From the NCBI GenBank assembly GCA_013203905.1, contig JABMPC010000051.1, positions 21,389-85,388 on the forward strand: 64,000 nt of DNA. Direction: 5' to 3'. Of the stretch, positions 1 through 9,475 are shown one piece after another; the stretch's first letter is position 1; each line of letters starts with the position of its first letter. The notes beneath the pieces were generated by a model. That model was not told where the DNA came from. It did not search any database and saw only the letters and a program-made list of their open reading frames with translations. This stretch comes from Chlorobium sp. (lineage in GTDB: Bacteria; Bacteroidota; Chlorobiia; Chlorobiales; Chlorobiaceae). The translations under genes were made by a program, and so were the position numbers.

Positions 1-933
1 TTCAATATCGTCGGTGATCTTTGCTGCTCTTTCAAGCAGACGGGAATGCAGGAAGAACACATCACCGGGGTAGGCTTCGCGTCCCGGCGGACGACGGAGC
101 AGGAGGGAGAGCTGACGGTAGGCCACAGCCTGTTTGGACAGATCATCATAAATGACCAGCGCATGACGGCCGGTATCGCGGAAATATTCGCCAAGTGCTG
201 CGCCTGCAAACGGAGCGATGAACTGCAGCGGTGCAGGATCGGAAGCGGTTGCGGAAATAACTGTGGTGTACTCCATTGCGCCGTGCTTCTCAAGGGTGTT
301 GACCACCTGAGCGACGGTTGAACCTTTCAGGCCGATGGCAACATAGATGCAGTATACCCCTTTGCCCTTCTGGTTGATGATTGTGTCAAGCGCAACAGCG
401 GTTTTGCCTGTCTGGCGGTCACCGATGATAAGCTCGCGCTGACCGCGGCCGATGGGAATCATGGAATCAATTGCCTTGAGACCGGTCTGAAGCGGTTCGT
501 GCACAGACTTGCGATAGATGACGCCGGGAGCGCGGCGCTCAAGAGGAAGGCGGATGGATGTTTCAATGGTGCCTTTGCCGTCAATCGGCTCACCGAGAGG
601 ATTGATGACTCTGCCGAGCATAGCCTCGCCAACAGGAACAGATGCGAGAATACCGGTCCGTTTTACCGTATCTCCTTCTTTCACGGCATTGGATGCGCCG
701 AACATGACAGCGCCTACATTGTCTTCTTCAAGGTTAAGAGCCATGCCCATGATGTTGTGGGGGAACTCCAGCAGTTCACCTGCAGCTGCTTTTGACAAAC
801 CGTAGACACGGGCGATACCATCACCGACCTGCAGCACGGTTCCCACATCATAAACTTCCGCTTCGGACTCAAAGCCGGCAAGCTGCTTGCGAAGTATGGA
901 TGAAACTTCATCAGGCCTGACTGTTGTAGACAT
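1..933 (-). CDS. atpA: ATP synthase F1 subunit alpha, C-terminal part outside window
   Basis: Alpha subunit of the F1 catalytic head of the ATP synthase, on the cytoplasmic face of the membrane. The leftward frame starts at ATG 931-933 ([17 protein letters not shown]) and stays open to base 1, giving the first 311 residues. The family is about 500-525 residues, so roughly 40 percent lies outside. The N-terminal beta-barrel region is followed by the Walker A loop GDRQTGKT near residue 170 and the nucleotide-binding core ([17 protein letters not shown]). The gene is divergent from thrB across about 210 bp with no gene, which must hold both promoters. The identification is very secure. Confidence 0.97.
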   Translation of the reverse strand, partial: MSTTVRPDEVSSILRKQLAGFESEAEVYDVGTVLQVGDGIARVYGLSKAAAGELLEFPHNIMGMALNLEEDNVGAVMFGASNAVKEGDTVKRTGILASVPVGEAMLGRVINPLGEPIDGKGTIETSIRLPLERRAPGVIYRKSVHEPLQTGLKAIDSMIPIGRGQRELIIGDRQTGKTAVALDTIINQKGKGVYCIYVAIGLKGSTVAQVVNTLEKHGAMEYTTVISATASDPAPLQFIAPFAGAALGEYFRDTGRHALVIYDDLSKQAVAYRQLSLLLRRPPGREAYPGDVFFLHSRLLERAAKITDDIE

Positions 934-1145
934 ATGTTTTCCGCTTGGTATGTTAAGAAAAGAGAAAGATTCTGCTTACCTTCTTTTGAAATCAGGCGGG
1001 TGCTCTTACCTTTCCAAAAATAAAAGCCAAATTTAACGAAAAGCTTTTAGTTATTCAAGCACTCTCTCGCAATTGAACAGCTAAGTTTTACGACAGCCCG
1101 CCCAAGGCAAGAAACAGCAGGAATTCTGCATCTTTCGAAAACGGT

Positions 1146-2108
1146 ATGAAATCAGTCAGGGGATTCGCTTCAGCAACCGTCGGAAATGTGGCCTGCGGTT
1201 TTGATATACTCGGGTTTGCCATTACCGAGCCGGGTGACGAGGTCATACTCACCCGCTCTGAACGCAAACACACCGGGTGCCCTGTCACGATATCTTCCAT
1301 TTCGGGCGATGGCGGGAAACTGCCTCTTGACCCCCGGAAAAACACCTCAAGCTTCGTTGTCCTCAAATTCCTCGAGTACATCCGTACCCACAAGGGGCAG
1401 GACTGCACCGGCCATATTTCGCTCGAACTGAAAAAACACCTGCCGCTCAGCAGCGGCATGGGAAGCAGCGCAGCAAGCGCCGCCGCCGCACTTGCCGCAG
1501 CTAATGAACTGCTCGGCCGGCCCTGCACCAAAATGGAGCTGGTCCACTTCGCAATCGAGGGAGAGCGGGTCGCCTGCGGATCAGCCCATGCCGACAATGC
1601 AGCACCGGCAATACTCGGAAACTTTGTTCTCATTAGAAGCTACACGCCGCTGGACCTCATTGTCATCCCTCCGCCTGAAAAGCTCTTCTGTTCACTGGTT
1701 CACCCGCATACAGAACTCAGAACATCATTTGCCCGCTCGGTGCTGCCGACAGACATCACCCTTAAGGACGCAACCCGCCAGTGGGGCAATGTGGGAGCAC
1801 TGGTTGCCGGACTGCTAACCTCAGATTACGCTCTGGTAGGCCGCTCGCTGGTTGATGTTGTTGCAGAGCCCAAACGGGCTCCGCTGATTCCAGGGTTTGC
1901 AGATGTGAAAGAGGCCGCCCTCAAAGCCGGAGCACTCGGCTGCAGCATTGCTGGCTCAGGCCCCTCCATTTTCGCTTTTTCGGACTCAGCCGAAACGGCT
2001 CTGTCGGCAGGAGAAGCGATGCAGAAAGCCTTCCTCGCCTCCAAAAACCCCCTCAAATCGGACATGTGGGTGTCGCCGATATGCAGAGAAGGGGCAAGGA
2101 TTCTCTAA
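1146..2108 (+). CDS. thrB: homoserine kinase
   Basis: ATP-dependent phosphorylation of L-homoserine to O-phosphohomoserine, the step before threonine synthase. The 320-residue length is normal for ThrB. The GHMP-kinase pattern is visible: an N-terminal SATVGNVACGFDILGFA segment and the glycine/serine-rich ATP loop LPLSSGMGSSAASAAAAL near residue 100. A C-terminal glycine-rich motif (GCSIAGSGPSIFAF) closes the fold. It is followed by thrC and plsC on the same strand with short gaps, so the three are probably one transcript. The ATG at 1146 is the first in frame that keeps the whole conserved N-terminus. Confidence 0.95.
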   Translation: MKSVRGFASATVGNVACGFDILGFAITEPGDEVILTRSERKHTGCPVTISSISGDGGKLPLDPRKNTSSFVVLKFLEYIRTHKGQDCTGHISLELKKHLPLSSGMGSSAASAAAALAAANELLGRPCTKMELVHFAIEGERVACGSAHADNAAPAILGNFVLIRSYTPLDLIVIPPPEKLFCSLVHPHTELRTSFARSVLPTDITLKDATRQWGNVGALVAGLLTSDYALVGRSLVDVVAEPKRAPLIPGFADVKEAALKAGALGCSIAGSGPSIFAFSDSAETALSAGEAMQKAFLASKNPLKSDMWVSPICREGARIL

Positions 2109-2144
2109 TACGCGCCCAATACCTGAACTTTGACGGCTCAATCC

Positions 2145-3458
2145 ATGATCTACTTCAGTACAAGCAAAGCATCGACACCGGTCTCAATAAAACGGGCAAC
2201 CCTTGAGGGGCTGGCTCCTGACGGCGGACTCTATGTCCCCTCTGATATTCCGACATTTTCACCCGATGAGCTTGCGCTCCTTGATGGCGCAGCCTTCAGC
2301 GACATTGCTCTGGCCATAGCCAACAAATTCATCGGAGGGGAGATCCCCCCCGACATTCTGCAGGATCTCGTTGCTTCATGCTACGATTTCCCCACCCCCA
2401 TTGTCTCTCTTGACGATTCAACCTTTGTTGAGGAACTTTTCCATGGGCCGACCCTGGCGTTCAAGGATTACGGTGCCCGCTTTCTCGGCCGCCTGACCGG
2501 CAGATTCGCCGCCGAGGACCACCGCCTCATCACCGTGCTTGTAGCAACCTCCGGCGATACCGGCAGTGCAGTGGCATCGGGCTTTCACGGAATCCCCAAC
2601 ACCCGGGTTGTCATTCTCTACCCTTCAGGAAAGGTAAGCCGTCTTCAGGAACAGCAGCTCACAACCGCAGGCGGCAATGTTCACGCACTTGAGGTTCGAG
2701 GCGACTTTGACGACTGCCAAAGGCTTGTCAAAGAGGCTTTTGTCGATCCGGAACTCAGGATGCGCCACACCTTGACCTCAGCCAACTCAATCAACATTGC
2801 ACGACTGATTCCACAGTCCTTTTACTATGCATGGGCAACACTTGAGCTGAAGAGGCAGTACGGCCTCAAGCAACCCCTCTTCTCCGTACCGAGCGGCAAC
2901 TACGGCAACCTCACGGCCGGCGTTCTTGCCCGGAGAATGGGCTTTCCCATCGGCCACTTCATAGCCGCCTCCAACACCAACGACAGCGTCACCCGTTATC
3001 TCGAAGAGGGCCGCTACGAACCGCGCCCGACCAAAAGGACCCTGTCGACTGCCATGGATGTAGGCAACCCGAGCAACTTTGCCCGGCTTCGCCATTTCTA
3101 TGGTGACAGCCGCAAGGCAATGGCCGCAGACATTACGGGAATCAGCGTTACCGACAAGGAGACCATGGAAACGATCCGCAGCTCAAGAGAACGCTTTGCC
3201 TACCTCATGGACCCCCATACCGCAGTCGGCTTCTGCGCCCTTGAAAAGTACCGGATGAACAGCGGAAGCAGCAGCCCCGGCATTGTCCTCTCCACGGCTC
3301 ATCCGGCAAAATTTCTTGAAGCGATGAGGGAGGCCCTCCATGAAGAGGTGGAGGTTCCCGAGCGCCTCAGCTGTCTGCTCAGCCTCAAAAAAGAGTCGAC
3401 CCTCATCAACCCTGATTTCCGCGACCTCTCTTCGTTCCTCCACGGGCTTGACAACTGA
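2145..3458 (+). CDS. thrC: threonine synthase
   Basis: PLP enzyme converting O-phosphohomoserine to threonine. About 437 residues. The N-terminus shows the typical GLAPDGGLYVPSDIP segment, and the PLP-lysine motif FHGPTLAFKDYGARFLG follows near residue 100. The phosphate-binding TSGDTGSAV loop and SANSINIARLIPQ motif are also present. The frame can be opened by a TTG at 2130, but the ATG at 2145 (MIYFSTS) fits the family start better and was chosen. It lies 36 nt after thrB and 3 nt before plsC, which supports co-transcription and perhaps coupling to plsC. Confidence 0.94.
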   Translation: MIYFSTSKASTPVSIKRATLEGLAPDGGLYVPSDIPTFSPDELALLDGAAFSDIALAIANKFIGGEIPPDILQDLVASCYDFPTPIVSLDDSTFVEELFHGPTLAFKDYGARFLGRLTGRFAAEDHRLITVLVATSGDTGSAVASGFHGIPNTRVVILYPSGKVSRLQEQQLTTAGGNVHALEVRGDFDDCQRLVKEAFVDPELRMRHTLTSANSINIARLIPQSFYYAWATLELKRQYGLKQPLFSVPSGNYGNLTAGVLARRMGFPIGHFIAASNTNDSVTRYLEEGRYEPRPTKRTLSTAMDVGNPSNFARLRHFYGDSRKAMAADITGISVTDKETMETIRSSRERFAYLMDPHTAVGFCALEKYRMNSGSSSPGIVLSTAHPAKFLEAMREALHEEVEVPERLSCLLSLKKESTLINPDFRDLSSFLHGLDN

Positions 3459-3461
3459 ACC

Positions 3462-4154
3462 ATGAACATAAGAACAGCTCTTTTCTTCCTGATTCTCATT
3501 CCGGTCATGCTCTTTGGCATGCTTCTGGGTATTGTCCTCAATGCAATCGACGGCACCGGCGACCGCTTCCACAGGGTTGCAACTCTTTGGGGCAGGTTCA
3601 GCGCATGGGTGTTCGGTATAGAAGTGACGATTGAGGGAGAAGAGAACTATCAGGCCGGAGGAAGCTATCTGGTTGTGAGCAACCATGCCGGCATGGCCGA
3701 CATACCTCTCCTTCTGGGGTGGATGAAGCTCAATCTGCGATTCGTGGCAAAAGAGGAGCTTGGAAAAATTCCGGTCTTTGGGTGGGCTCTCAAAAGCGGT
3801 GGATATGTCATGATCAAGAGAGGCCAGAACCGCGAAGCACTCAAAAGCCTGCTGGCGGCAGCGGAAGTAATCAAAAGCGGAAGGTCAGTCCATATTTTCC
3901 CTGAAGGAACCCGCTCAGAAACGGGAGAACTCCTCCCCTTCAAACGAGGGGCCTTCCTCGTGGCCAGAAAAGCCAACGCCGCAGTGCTGCCCATCACCAT
4001 TGTCGGCAGCCACCTCATTACCCCGAAAAAGAGCCTTGCCATCCACAGGGGGAAAGTCCGTCTCATTATCGGAAAACCCCTCTGCACCTCCGACTTCCCC
4101 GATGTGGAATCCCTCATGGAAGCCGCCCGCAAAAGCATAGCAGCAAACCTGTAG
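3462..4154 (+). CDS. plsC: 1-acyl-sn-glycerol-3-phosphate acyltransferase
   Basis: Acylates lysophosphatidate to phosphatidate in membrane phospholipid synthesis. 230 residues. A hydrophobic N-terminal anchor (residues 4-28) is followed by the acyltransferase blocks: NHAGMAD (the H-x4-D catalytic motif) near residue 71, a GGYVMIKRG block, and FPEGTRS near residue 146, which contacts the glycerol phosphate. A VLPITIV block follows. The ATG at 3462 is 3 nt after the thrC stop. The acyltransferase family is certain. The exact acceptor is inferred from size and motifs. Confidence 0.88.
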   Translation: MNIRTALFFLILIPVMLFGMLLGIVLNAIDGTGDRFHRVATLWGRFSAWVFGIEVTIEGEENYQAGGSYLVVSNHAGMADIPLLLGWMKLNLRFVAKEELGKIPVFGWALKSGGYVMIKRGQNREALKSLLAAAEVIKSGRSVHIFPEGTRSETGELLPFKRGAFLVARKANAAVLPITIVGSHLITPKKSLAIHRGKVRLIIGKPLCTSDFPDVESLMEAARKSIAANL

Positions 4155-4264
4155 AGAAGAATAAACCCTATGGGCACCTCTCTGTTATAATCGTGAGCGC
4201 TTCAAGAACGAGGCGGATGGAAACGAACGCAATCGAAGCGCACAGCACAGAAATAGCGGATCCC

Positions 4265-4735
4265 TTAAGACATAGCGCGGTAGAGGTTAACCATCTCTAT
4301 GGCGGTCTGCGCAGCATCGAAACCCTTGTTGCCGGCCTTGGTGCCTGCGCGCTCAATAGCCTGTTCGATATTTTCCGTGGTCAGCACACCGAATGCGATA
4401 GGCACTCCGGTTTCAAGCGAAGCCTGAGCTATACCCTTTGTAGCCTCAGCGGCAATGACATCAAAATGCGGGGTTGAACCCCGGATAATTGCACCAAGGG
4501 TAACAACAGCGTCATACTTGCCGGTAAGGGCGGCCTTTTTGGCGACCATCGGGAGCTCGAATGCTCCGGGGCATCGGTAGATTGCGATATTCTCTTCCGA
4601 ACCGCCATGGCGACGGATGCAGTCGAGAGCCCCTTCTACAAGTTTCTGGCCGATAAAATCGTTGAAGCGCGAAACCACGAGGGCAATGCGGGCATCCTGT
4701 GCGCTGAGGCCACCTTCAATCTGTTTGATCTGCAT
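4265..4735 (-). CDS. ribH: 6,7-dimethyl-8-ribityllumazine synthase
   Basis: Penultimate step of riboflavin synthesis, condensing the ribityl-pyrimidine with dihydroxybutanone phosphate. The family normally forms 60-mer or pentamer shells. The 156 residues from [11 protein letters not shown] match family length. Visible motifs are [17 protein letters not shown], the substrate-binding CPGAFELP, and [17 protein letters not shown] with the catalytic histidine. The frame runs further upstream to 4795 but there overlaps gmhA. The start at 4735 removes an unrelated basic leader and leaves 19 nt after the gmhA stop. It converges with plsC across about 110 bp. Confidence 0.95.
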   Translation of the reverse strand: MQIKQIEGGLSAQDARIALVVSRFNDFIGQKLVEGALDCIRRHGGSEENIAIYRCPGAFELPMVAKKAALTGKYDAVVTLGAIIRGSTPHFDVIAAEATKGIAQASLETGVPIAFGVLTTENIEQAIERAGTKAGNKGFDAAQTAIEMVNLYRAMS

Positions 4736-4754
4736 TGAGTTTGGGTATTTATGG

Positions 4755-5399
4755 TTATAGGGAGGGCGGACAGTAGCCGAGCATCCGCTCCACAAGATCT
4801 ATGATAACATGGCCGATGGCAATATGGCACTCCTGCACACGGTCGGCCGAACCGGTATGGGGAACAACAATCTCAAGATCGGCTCTCCCTTTCATAGCAC
4901 CTCCATCACCGCCAAGCAGGACCAGTGTCTTCATTCCCCGGACACGCGCTGCCTCAAGGGCGTTGAGGACGCTTTGGCTGTTGCCGCTGGTACTTATGCC
5001 CACAAGAAGGTCGCCGGTGGCACCGTATGCCTCAACAAGACGGGCAAAAACGGCGTCGTAGCCAAGATCGTTTGCTCCAGCAGTAAGGGCCATGCTATCG
5101 CTTGAAAGGGCAATTGCCGCAAGTGCAGGCCGCTGGACGCTGCTTCGGTAACGGATGGTCAGTTCGGTTGCAAGATGCTGAGCATCAGCGGCACTGCCCC
5201 CGTTTCCGCATAAAAGCACCCGTCCTCCCCCGTCGAAAGTTTCGGCCATCAGCCTTGACATGGCAACTATCACCGCACTGTTTTCACGGGCAACGCGCTC
5301 TTTGAGGCGCGCACTGTATAGCATGGTCTCAAGAACCATCTCCTCATAAGGCGGCCTGTCGTCAAGCCGGCAGCCGCACCCGGGTTTTTGCTTCATCAA
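4755..5399 (-). CDS. gmhA: D-sedoheptulose 7-phosphate isomerase, SIS-domain
   Basis: First step of ADP-heptose synthesis for lipopolysaccharide inner core, in the cytoplasm. 214 residues, one SIS domain. [17 protein letters not shown] near residue 65 is the phosphosugar-binding loop, with [15 protein letters not shown] following. The C-terminal [16 protein letters not shown] helix carries the active-site histidine of GmhA enzymes. An N-terminal cysteine-rich tail ([10 protein letters not shown]) is unusual; a start at a later Met would remove it. It lies directly upstream of ribH on the same strand. Related SIS proteins such as DiaA share the fold, but the HIAIGH block favours GmhA. Confidence 0.88.
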   Translation of the reverse strand: MMKQKPGCGCRLDDRPPYEEMVLETMLYSARLKERVARENSAVIVAMSRLMAETFDGGGRVLLCGNGGSAADAQHLATELTIRYRSSVQRPALAAIALSSDSMALTAGANDLGYDAVFARLVEAYGATGDLLVGISTSGNSQSVLNALEAARVRGMKTLVLLGGDGGAMKGRADLEIVVPHTGSADRVQECHIAIGHVIIDLVERMLGYCPPSL

Positions 5400-5495
5400 T
5401 CTGATCTTTTTCTCGTTTTCCGACCCTCACCGCATTGCAACAAAATATCCGCATGAATATAGCGAAAAGATCGCGTGCAAGGAAAGCGCCCCTCC

Positions 5496-6320
5496 CTACC
5501 CTTCAGGTGGTTTGAGCGGGGTGCCGCAAAAGCGGCAGAAACGCGAGTCTTCGGAGTGGGTAGCCGAGGGGCAGCCGGGGCAGTATGCGCCTTTGCTCCG
5601 GTCACGGCGCAGGGTCGACATTTCAGAGGTAACAATGCCTGTTGGCACAGCAATGACGCTATAGCCGGTTATCATGAGAAGCGCGGCCAGCATCCTGCCA
5701 ACGGGTGTCTGAGGAGAGATGTCGCCGTAGCCGACCGTCGTCACCGTTACGATTGCCCAGTAGATGCCCTCGGGAATGCTCCGGAATCCATTCGCCTCGC
5801 CCTCTATCATATACATGAGAGCGCCAACAATGCTCGCCAGTACAAAAACAAAAAAAAGGAACACAAAAATCTTGCGCGCAGAAGCCGCAATTGAGTCCCT
5901 CACGAAGTTCGCCTCTTTGACATACTGCATCAGCTTCAGCAGCCTGAAAATGCGCAGCACCCTGAAAAACCTTATCACCAGAAGATACTGAGTGCCGGGA
6001 ATGAAGAGGCTGAGCCAGGTAGGAAAAATAGAGAGCACATCAATAATTCCGAAAAAACTGCGCATATAGCGCAGGGAACTCTTTGCAGTGTAGATGCGCA
6101 GAAGGTACTCAATACTGAAAAGAAAGGTGAAAAACCACTCAAGCCTAAGAAAGAGAGGACCGTAGATGGCATGGAGCGGGCCGACGCTGTCAAGCATGAC
6201 AATGAGCACGCTGCAGGAAATGGCGACAATCAGCGCCAGATCAAATGCTTTGGAGGGCAGGGTATCATAGTCGAAAATGATATGCCGCAGCCGCTGTCTC
6301 AAGGTAGATTGTTCTCTCAT
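5496..6320 (-). CDS. voltage-gated potassium channel with C-terminal zinc ribbon
   Basis: Six-helix K+ channel of the inner membrane. 274 residues. S1-S4 occupy about residues 25-150. S4 carries regularly spaced arginines (RFFRVLRIFRLLKLM). The pore loop has the filter TVTTVGYGD near residue 200, followed by S6. The cytoplasmic tail is short and ends in a zinc-ribbon pair, CPGC then CRFCG 13 residues later, with no RCK domain. Regulation by the tail is inference. The gene follows the hemE terminator and so probably has its own promoter. Confidence 0.88.
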   Translation of the reverse strand: MREQSTLRQRLRHIIFDYDTLPSKAFDLALIVAISCSVLIVMLDSVGPLHAIYGPLFLRLEWFFTFLFSIEYLLRIYTAKSSLRYMRSFFGIIDVLSIFPTWLSLFIPGTQYLLVIRFFRVLRIFRLLKLMQYVKEANFVRDSIAASARKIFVFLFFVFVLASIVGALMYMIEGEANGFRSIPEGIYWAIVTVTTVGYGDISPQTPVGRMLAALLMITGYSVIAVPTGIVTSEMSTLRRDRSKGAYCPGCPSATHSEDSRFCRFCGTPLKPPEG

Positions 6321-6331
6321 GGCGCTAAAAT

Positions 6332-6370
6332 AAAAACTCCGCCCCCTCTGTGGAAGCGGCGGAGTTTTTT
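6332..6370 (-). terminator. rho-independent terminator of hemE
   Basis: Perfect 12-bp arms at 6332-6343 (aaaaactccgcc) and 6358-6369 (ggcggagttttt) enclose a 14-nt loop. The A-run at one end and T-run at the other give U-tracts in both directions, so the hairpin can end transcription on either strand. It sits 29 nt past the hemE stop and just before the K+ channel start, separating the two leftward genes. Confidence 0.85.
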
Positions 6371-6398
6371 ATTGAATCAGCAGTCAACAAGATGCCCC

Positions 6399-7454
6399 TT
6401 AGTGGTACTTGGCGCTCTCTTCTTTAACAAACTCAACCAGCAGCTTCAGGTTGGCAGGGTCAACATCGGGCAGAATGCCGTGGCCGAGGTTGAATACATG
6501 ACCTGAATTGGCGGTATGCTGTCCGAACTGCTTGAGAATCTTGCCGGCCTCAGCCTTGATTTTCTCGGGCGTACCGTAGAGAACTGTTGGATCCATATTG
6601 CCCTGAAGGCAGACGCGGTCACCGAGAATAGTGCGGGCTTTGGCAATGTCAATACCCCACCCAAGACCCATGGCGTCACAGCCGGTCGCAGCAATGTCTT
6701 CAAGAATGGTATTGCAGTCTTTCGAGAAAACAATGACCGGAATGTCGGGGTATTTGGTCTTCAGCGCATGAACATTTTCCTTGATGTAAGGGAGGGCAAA
6801 CTCGCGGTAATCATCTTCGGAGAGAGCGCTTGCCCATGAATCAAAAATCTGGATGGCATCAGCTCCAGCCTCAACCTGTGCACAGACATAATCGGAAATG
6901 ACACTTGAAATTTTGCTGAGAAGCATATGTGCCATTTTAGGCTCACGGAACATCATCTTCTTGGCAAACGCATAGTTCTTTGAGCCGCCGCCTTCAACCG
7001 CATAAGTGAAGAGGGTCCATGCCGCACCGGAGAATCCGATAAGGGGAACACGGTTATCGAGCTCTTTCTTGGTCAGGCGGATGGCATCAAGCACATAGCC
7101 AAGTTTGTCGCGAACATCGGGAACACTGAGGCGATCGATGTCAACCTGCGAGCGAATCGGGGGGGTAAGCTTTATGCCTTTGGATTCAATAATTTCAACA
7201 TCCATGCCCATCGCCTCATTGACGACGAGGATGTCCGAAAAAATGATTGCCGCATCCACACCCATCAGCTCAACGGGCTGAATGGTTACTTCAGCAGCAA
7301 GCTCCGGGGTTTTGCAGAGAGTCAGAAAGTCGGTTTTTTCGCGGATAGCGCGATACTCGGGAAGATAGCGCCCGGCCTGACGCATGACCCAGATTGGAGT
7401 TCTTGAGCATGGCTGTCTTTTTAATGCCCGGAGAAAAAGATCATTTTTGAGCAT
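6399..7454 (-). CDS. hemE: uroporphyrinogen decarboxylase
   Basis: Decarboxylates uroporphyrinogen III to coproporphyrinogen III, on the route to haem and, in a green sulfur bacterium, bacteriochlorophyll. 351 residues from MLKNDLFLRALKRQ. Signature motifs are PIWVMRQAGRYLPEYR near residue 20 and IIFSDILV near residue 70. The GFSGAAWTLFTYAVEG segment and a C-terminal NLGHGILPDVDP are also seen. The frame extends 21 codons further upstream, but that leader does not resemble the family. It lies downstream of the frd/sdh genes in the same direction, 108 nt away, and has its own terminator. Confidence 0.96.
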   Translation of the reverse strand: MLKNDLFLRALKRQPCSRTPIWVMRQAGRYLPEYRAIREKTDFLTLCKTPELAAEVTIQPVELMGVDAAIIFSDILVVNEAMGMDVEIIESKGIKLTPPIRSQVDIDRLSVPDVRDKLGYVLDAIRLTKKELDNRVPLIGFSGAAWTLFTYAVEGGGSKNYAFAKKMMFREPKMAHMLLSKISSVISDYVCAQVEAGADAIQIFDSWASALSEDDYREFALPYIKENVHALKTKYPDIPVIVFSKDCNTILEDIAATGCDAMGLGWGIDIAKARTILGDRVCLQGNMDPTVLYGTPEKIKAEAGKILKQFGQHTANSGHVFNLGHGILPDVDPANLKLLVEFVKEESAKYH

Positions 7455-7562
7455 GGAGTGCAAAAGTTTGAGTGTTGAACAAAACTGGGTTGGCCCTTGA
7501 GCAATACGAACCTGCAAAGGTACGATTTTTCAACCATTGTTAAAAGCCGCCTTCCCTCCCCC

Positions 7563-8411
7563 TCAGCTGACAATATGGCGCTTGACACCAAGCTCCTTGG
7601 CTGTGTAACCAAGTGCGAGCCCCACCATTTCTGAAAGATGCAGCACAGGAATGGAGCTGTGAATATCAGCCTGTTTGAGCGCTTTTGCCTGATAGCCGTC
7701 AAGAACGGTATGGCAGAGCGGACAAGGCGTAACAATAAAGTCAGCCTTCTCGTCAATCGCCTCACCGAGAGCTTCGGCAGCAACGCTGAGAGACTCTTCT
7801 TCAGCCACCAGCAGGGTATGGAACCCGCAACAGCGATTCTTATGGGTATAGGGTATAGTGCTTCCGCCAAGAGCCTCAACAAGCTGATCGAGCGATGAGG
7901 GATCAAGCGGATTATCCTTGCCCAGAACCGTCGAGGGGCGGAGAATATGGCACCCGTAAAAGGGTGCAATGCGATACTTGCTGAGTGGCACCGTCACTTT
8001 TGCCTTGATGGCCTCAAGCCCAACATCGTCAATAAGAACCCAGAGCAGGTGACGCACCTCTGAAGTGCCCCGATACTCCAGCCCCTCGGCTTTAAGAATG
8101 TCGTTAACCTCAGCCCGCAGCTCCGGCGAAGCGTCGAGCTTCTTTTTGGCAGTTCGAATGGTCATCAGGCAGGTGTTGCACGAAACGACGAGGTCTAGCC
8201 CCATTTTTTCGGCATGCGCAATGTTTCTGGCGTTGACCAGAGCAAAATGCTTCGGGCTCACATAGTCAAGGTTGCTTCCACCGCAACAGGTGCTTTCGTG
8301 GAGATGCACCAACTCAATCCCGAGATCTTTCTGCCAGAGCGCTATCGAACGGTCAACCTCTTTGGTCATCGACTCGTTGATGCAGCTCAAGTAATATGCA
8401 TATCTCTTCAT
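7563..8411 (-). CDS. fumarate reductase/succinate dehydrogenase CCG-domain subunit (SdhE/HdrB type)
   Basis: Third subunit of a non-classical succinate dehydrogenase/fumarate reductase. 282 residues with two cysteine-rich CCG domains, each ending in a Cys-Cys-Gly: STCCGGSN with SCNTC (residues 41-80) and RCCGFH with TPCPLC (residues 195-235). These are the ligands of the non-cubane clusters in HdrB-type proteins. No transmembrane helices are seen, so membrane contact would be by amphipathic segments, as proposed for this enzyme class. The order flavoprotein, iron-sulfur subunit, CCG subunit matches those operons. Often annotated sdhC or frdC. Confidence 0.9.
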   Translation of the reverse strand: MKRYAYYLSCINESMTKEVDRSIALWQKDLGIELVHLHESTCCGGSNLDYVSPKHFALVNARNIAHAEKMGLDLVVSCNTCLMTIRTAKKKLDASPELRAEVNDILKAEGLEYRGTSEVRHLLWVLIDDVGLEAIKAKVTVPLSKYRIAPFYGCHILRPSTVLGKDNPLDPSSLDQLVEALGGSTIPYTHKNRCCGFHTLLVAEEESLSVAAEALGEAIDEKADFIVTPCPLCHTVLDGYQAKALKQADIHSSIPVLHLSEMVGLALGYTAKELGVKRHIVS

Positions 8412-8428
8412 CCGGCACTTCCCCCAAA

Positions 8429-9463
8429 TTATTTGTTGTGAGTCTTGTGGTCCTGTTTGACATGATCTGACATCTCCTTGAACTCCGCACGGAACTGCTT
8501 GATACCTTTTGAGGGCTTGACAAGCGGAGGGGGCGGCGGGGTACGGCGCTTGAGAATCATCTTGACGGCCATCGGCAGAAGATTCTTGACAGTCCAGGCA
8601 ACACCGTTGGTACGGAACGGCAGGGTTGCCTCAACAAGCTTGCCTTTCTTGCTGATGTCTGACATGAAGGCCTCTGCATGCTTTGAGCCGGCGGTATCTT
8701 TCATGCCACGGCTCTCGATGGCATCTTCACGGATGCCGTGAATGGCATCCATAATGGGAATACTTTTAACACAGGTCTCCTGGCAGCGGTAGCAGTGGGT
8801 GCAGTCCCATACACCGTGGTCCTGAACCAGTTCGCCAAGCCGTACATCGTGAATCGCGTCACGACTGTCGGCGTTCATGCGGTATGATTTCAGAAGAACC
8901 GCCGGGGAAACATACTCCTTGTTGGCCCGCAGGATGCTGCACTCGGAAACGCACGAGGCGCAGAGAATACAGTCGGTCGCCTTGTCGTAGCGGAGGAACT
9001 CCTCCTCGGAAACAAGAAACTCCTTTTTACCCATCTCGGCTTCCGGCATGGTGGAATCAACCCAGTTGGAGTAGTGCTTCATTTTGGCGACAAGAGGATC
9101 CATATCAACAATGAGATCCTTGATGAGAGGCATGTTGCGTAGCGGCTCAATTTTAATGATCCCCTCTTCACGGCATTTCGACAGCTCATCCCACACCTGC
9201 GTAGTGCAGGCAAGCTTGGATATGCCGTTTATGCGCATGCCACAGGAACCGCAGATGCCTGCCTGACAGAAAGCACGGTAGCTGATGGAGGCATCAATAT
9301 TCTCCTTGATGTAGTTCAGCGCACGAAGCACTGTGATACCGCGCTCGACAGGAATGGTATAGTCATCGTAATAGGGCTTGCTGTCCACCTGGGGGTTGAG
9401 CCGGAACACCCGCAGGGTCACATCCCTCTTTCCTTCAATATGCTGGTCTGCTGCTACAGTCAT
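8429..9463 (-). CDS. sdhB: fumarate reductase/succinate dehydrogenase iron-sulfur subunit
   Basis: Electron-transfer subunit joining the flavoprotein to the CCG subunit. 344 residues, longer than the usual 240-260. An N-terminal 2Fe-2S domain has FCQAGICGSCGMRING near residue 65. Two C-terminal ferredoxin-like clusters follow: CILCASCVSECS near residue 165 and CTHCYRCQETCVKS near residue 218. An additional C-terminal extension of about 90 residues ends in a charged tail. It lies 12 nt after sdhA and 17 nt before the CCG subunit, so one operon. In green sulfur bacteria the enzyme would serve the reductive TCA cycle as fumarate reductase; that direction is inference. Confidence 0.93.
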   Translation of the reverse strand: MTVAADQHIEGKRDVTLRVFRLNPQVDSKPYYDDYTIPVERGITVLRALNYIKENIDASISYRAFCQAGICGSCGMRINGISKLACTTQVWDELSKCREEGIIKIEPLRNMPLIKDLIVDMDPLVAKMKHYSNWVDSTMPEAEMGKKEFLVSEEEFLRYDKATDCILCASCVSECSILRANKEYVSPAVLLKSYRMNADSRDAIHDVRLGELVQDHGVWDCTHCYRCQETCVKSIPIMDAIHGIREDAIESRGMKDTAGSKHAEAFMSDISKKGKLVEATLPFRTNGVAWTVKNLLPMAVKMILKRRTPPPPPLVKPSKGIKQFRAEFKEMSDHVKQDHKTHNK

Positions 9464-9475
9464 GAGCTGAATTAA

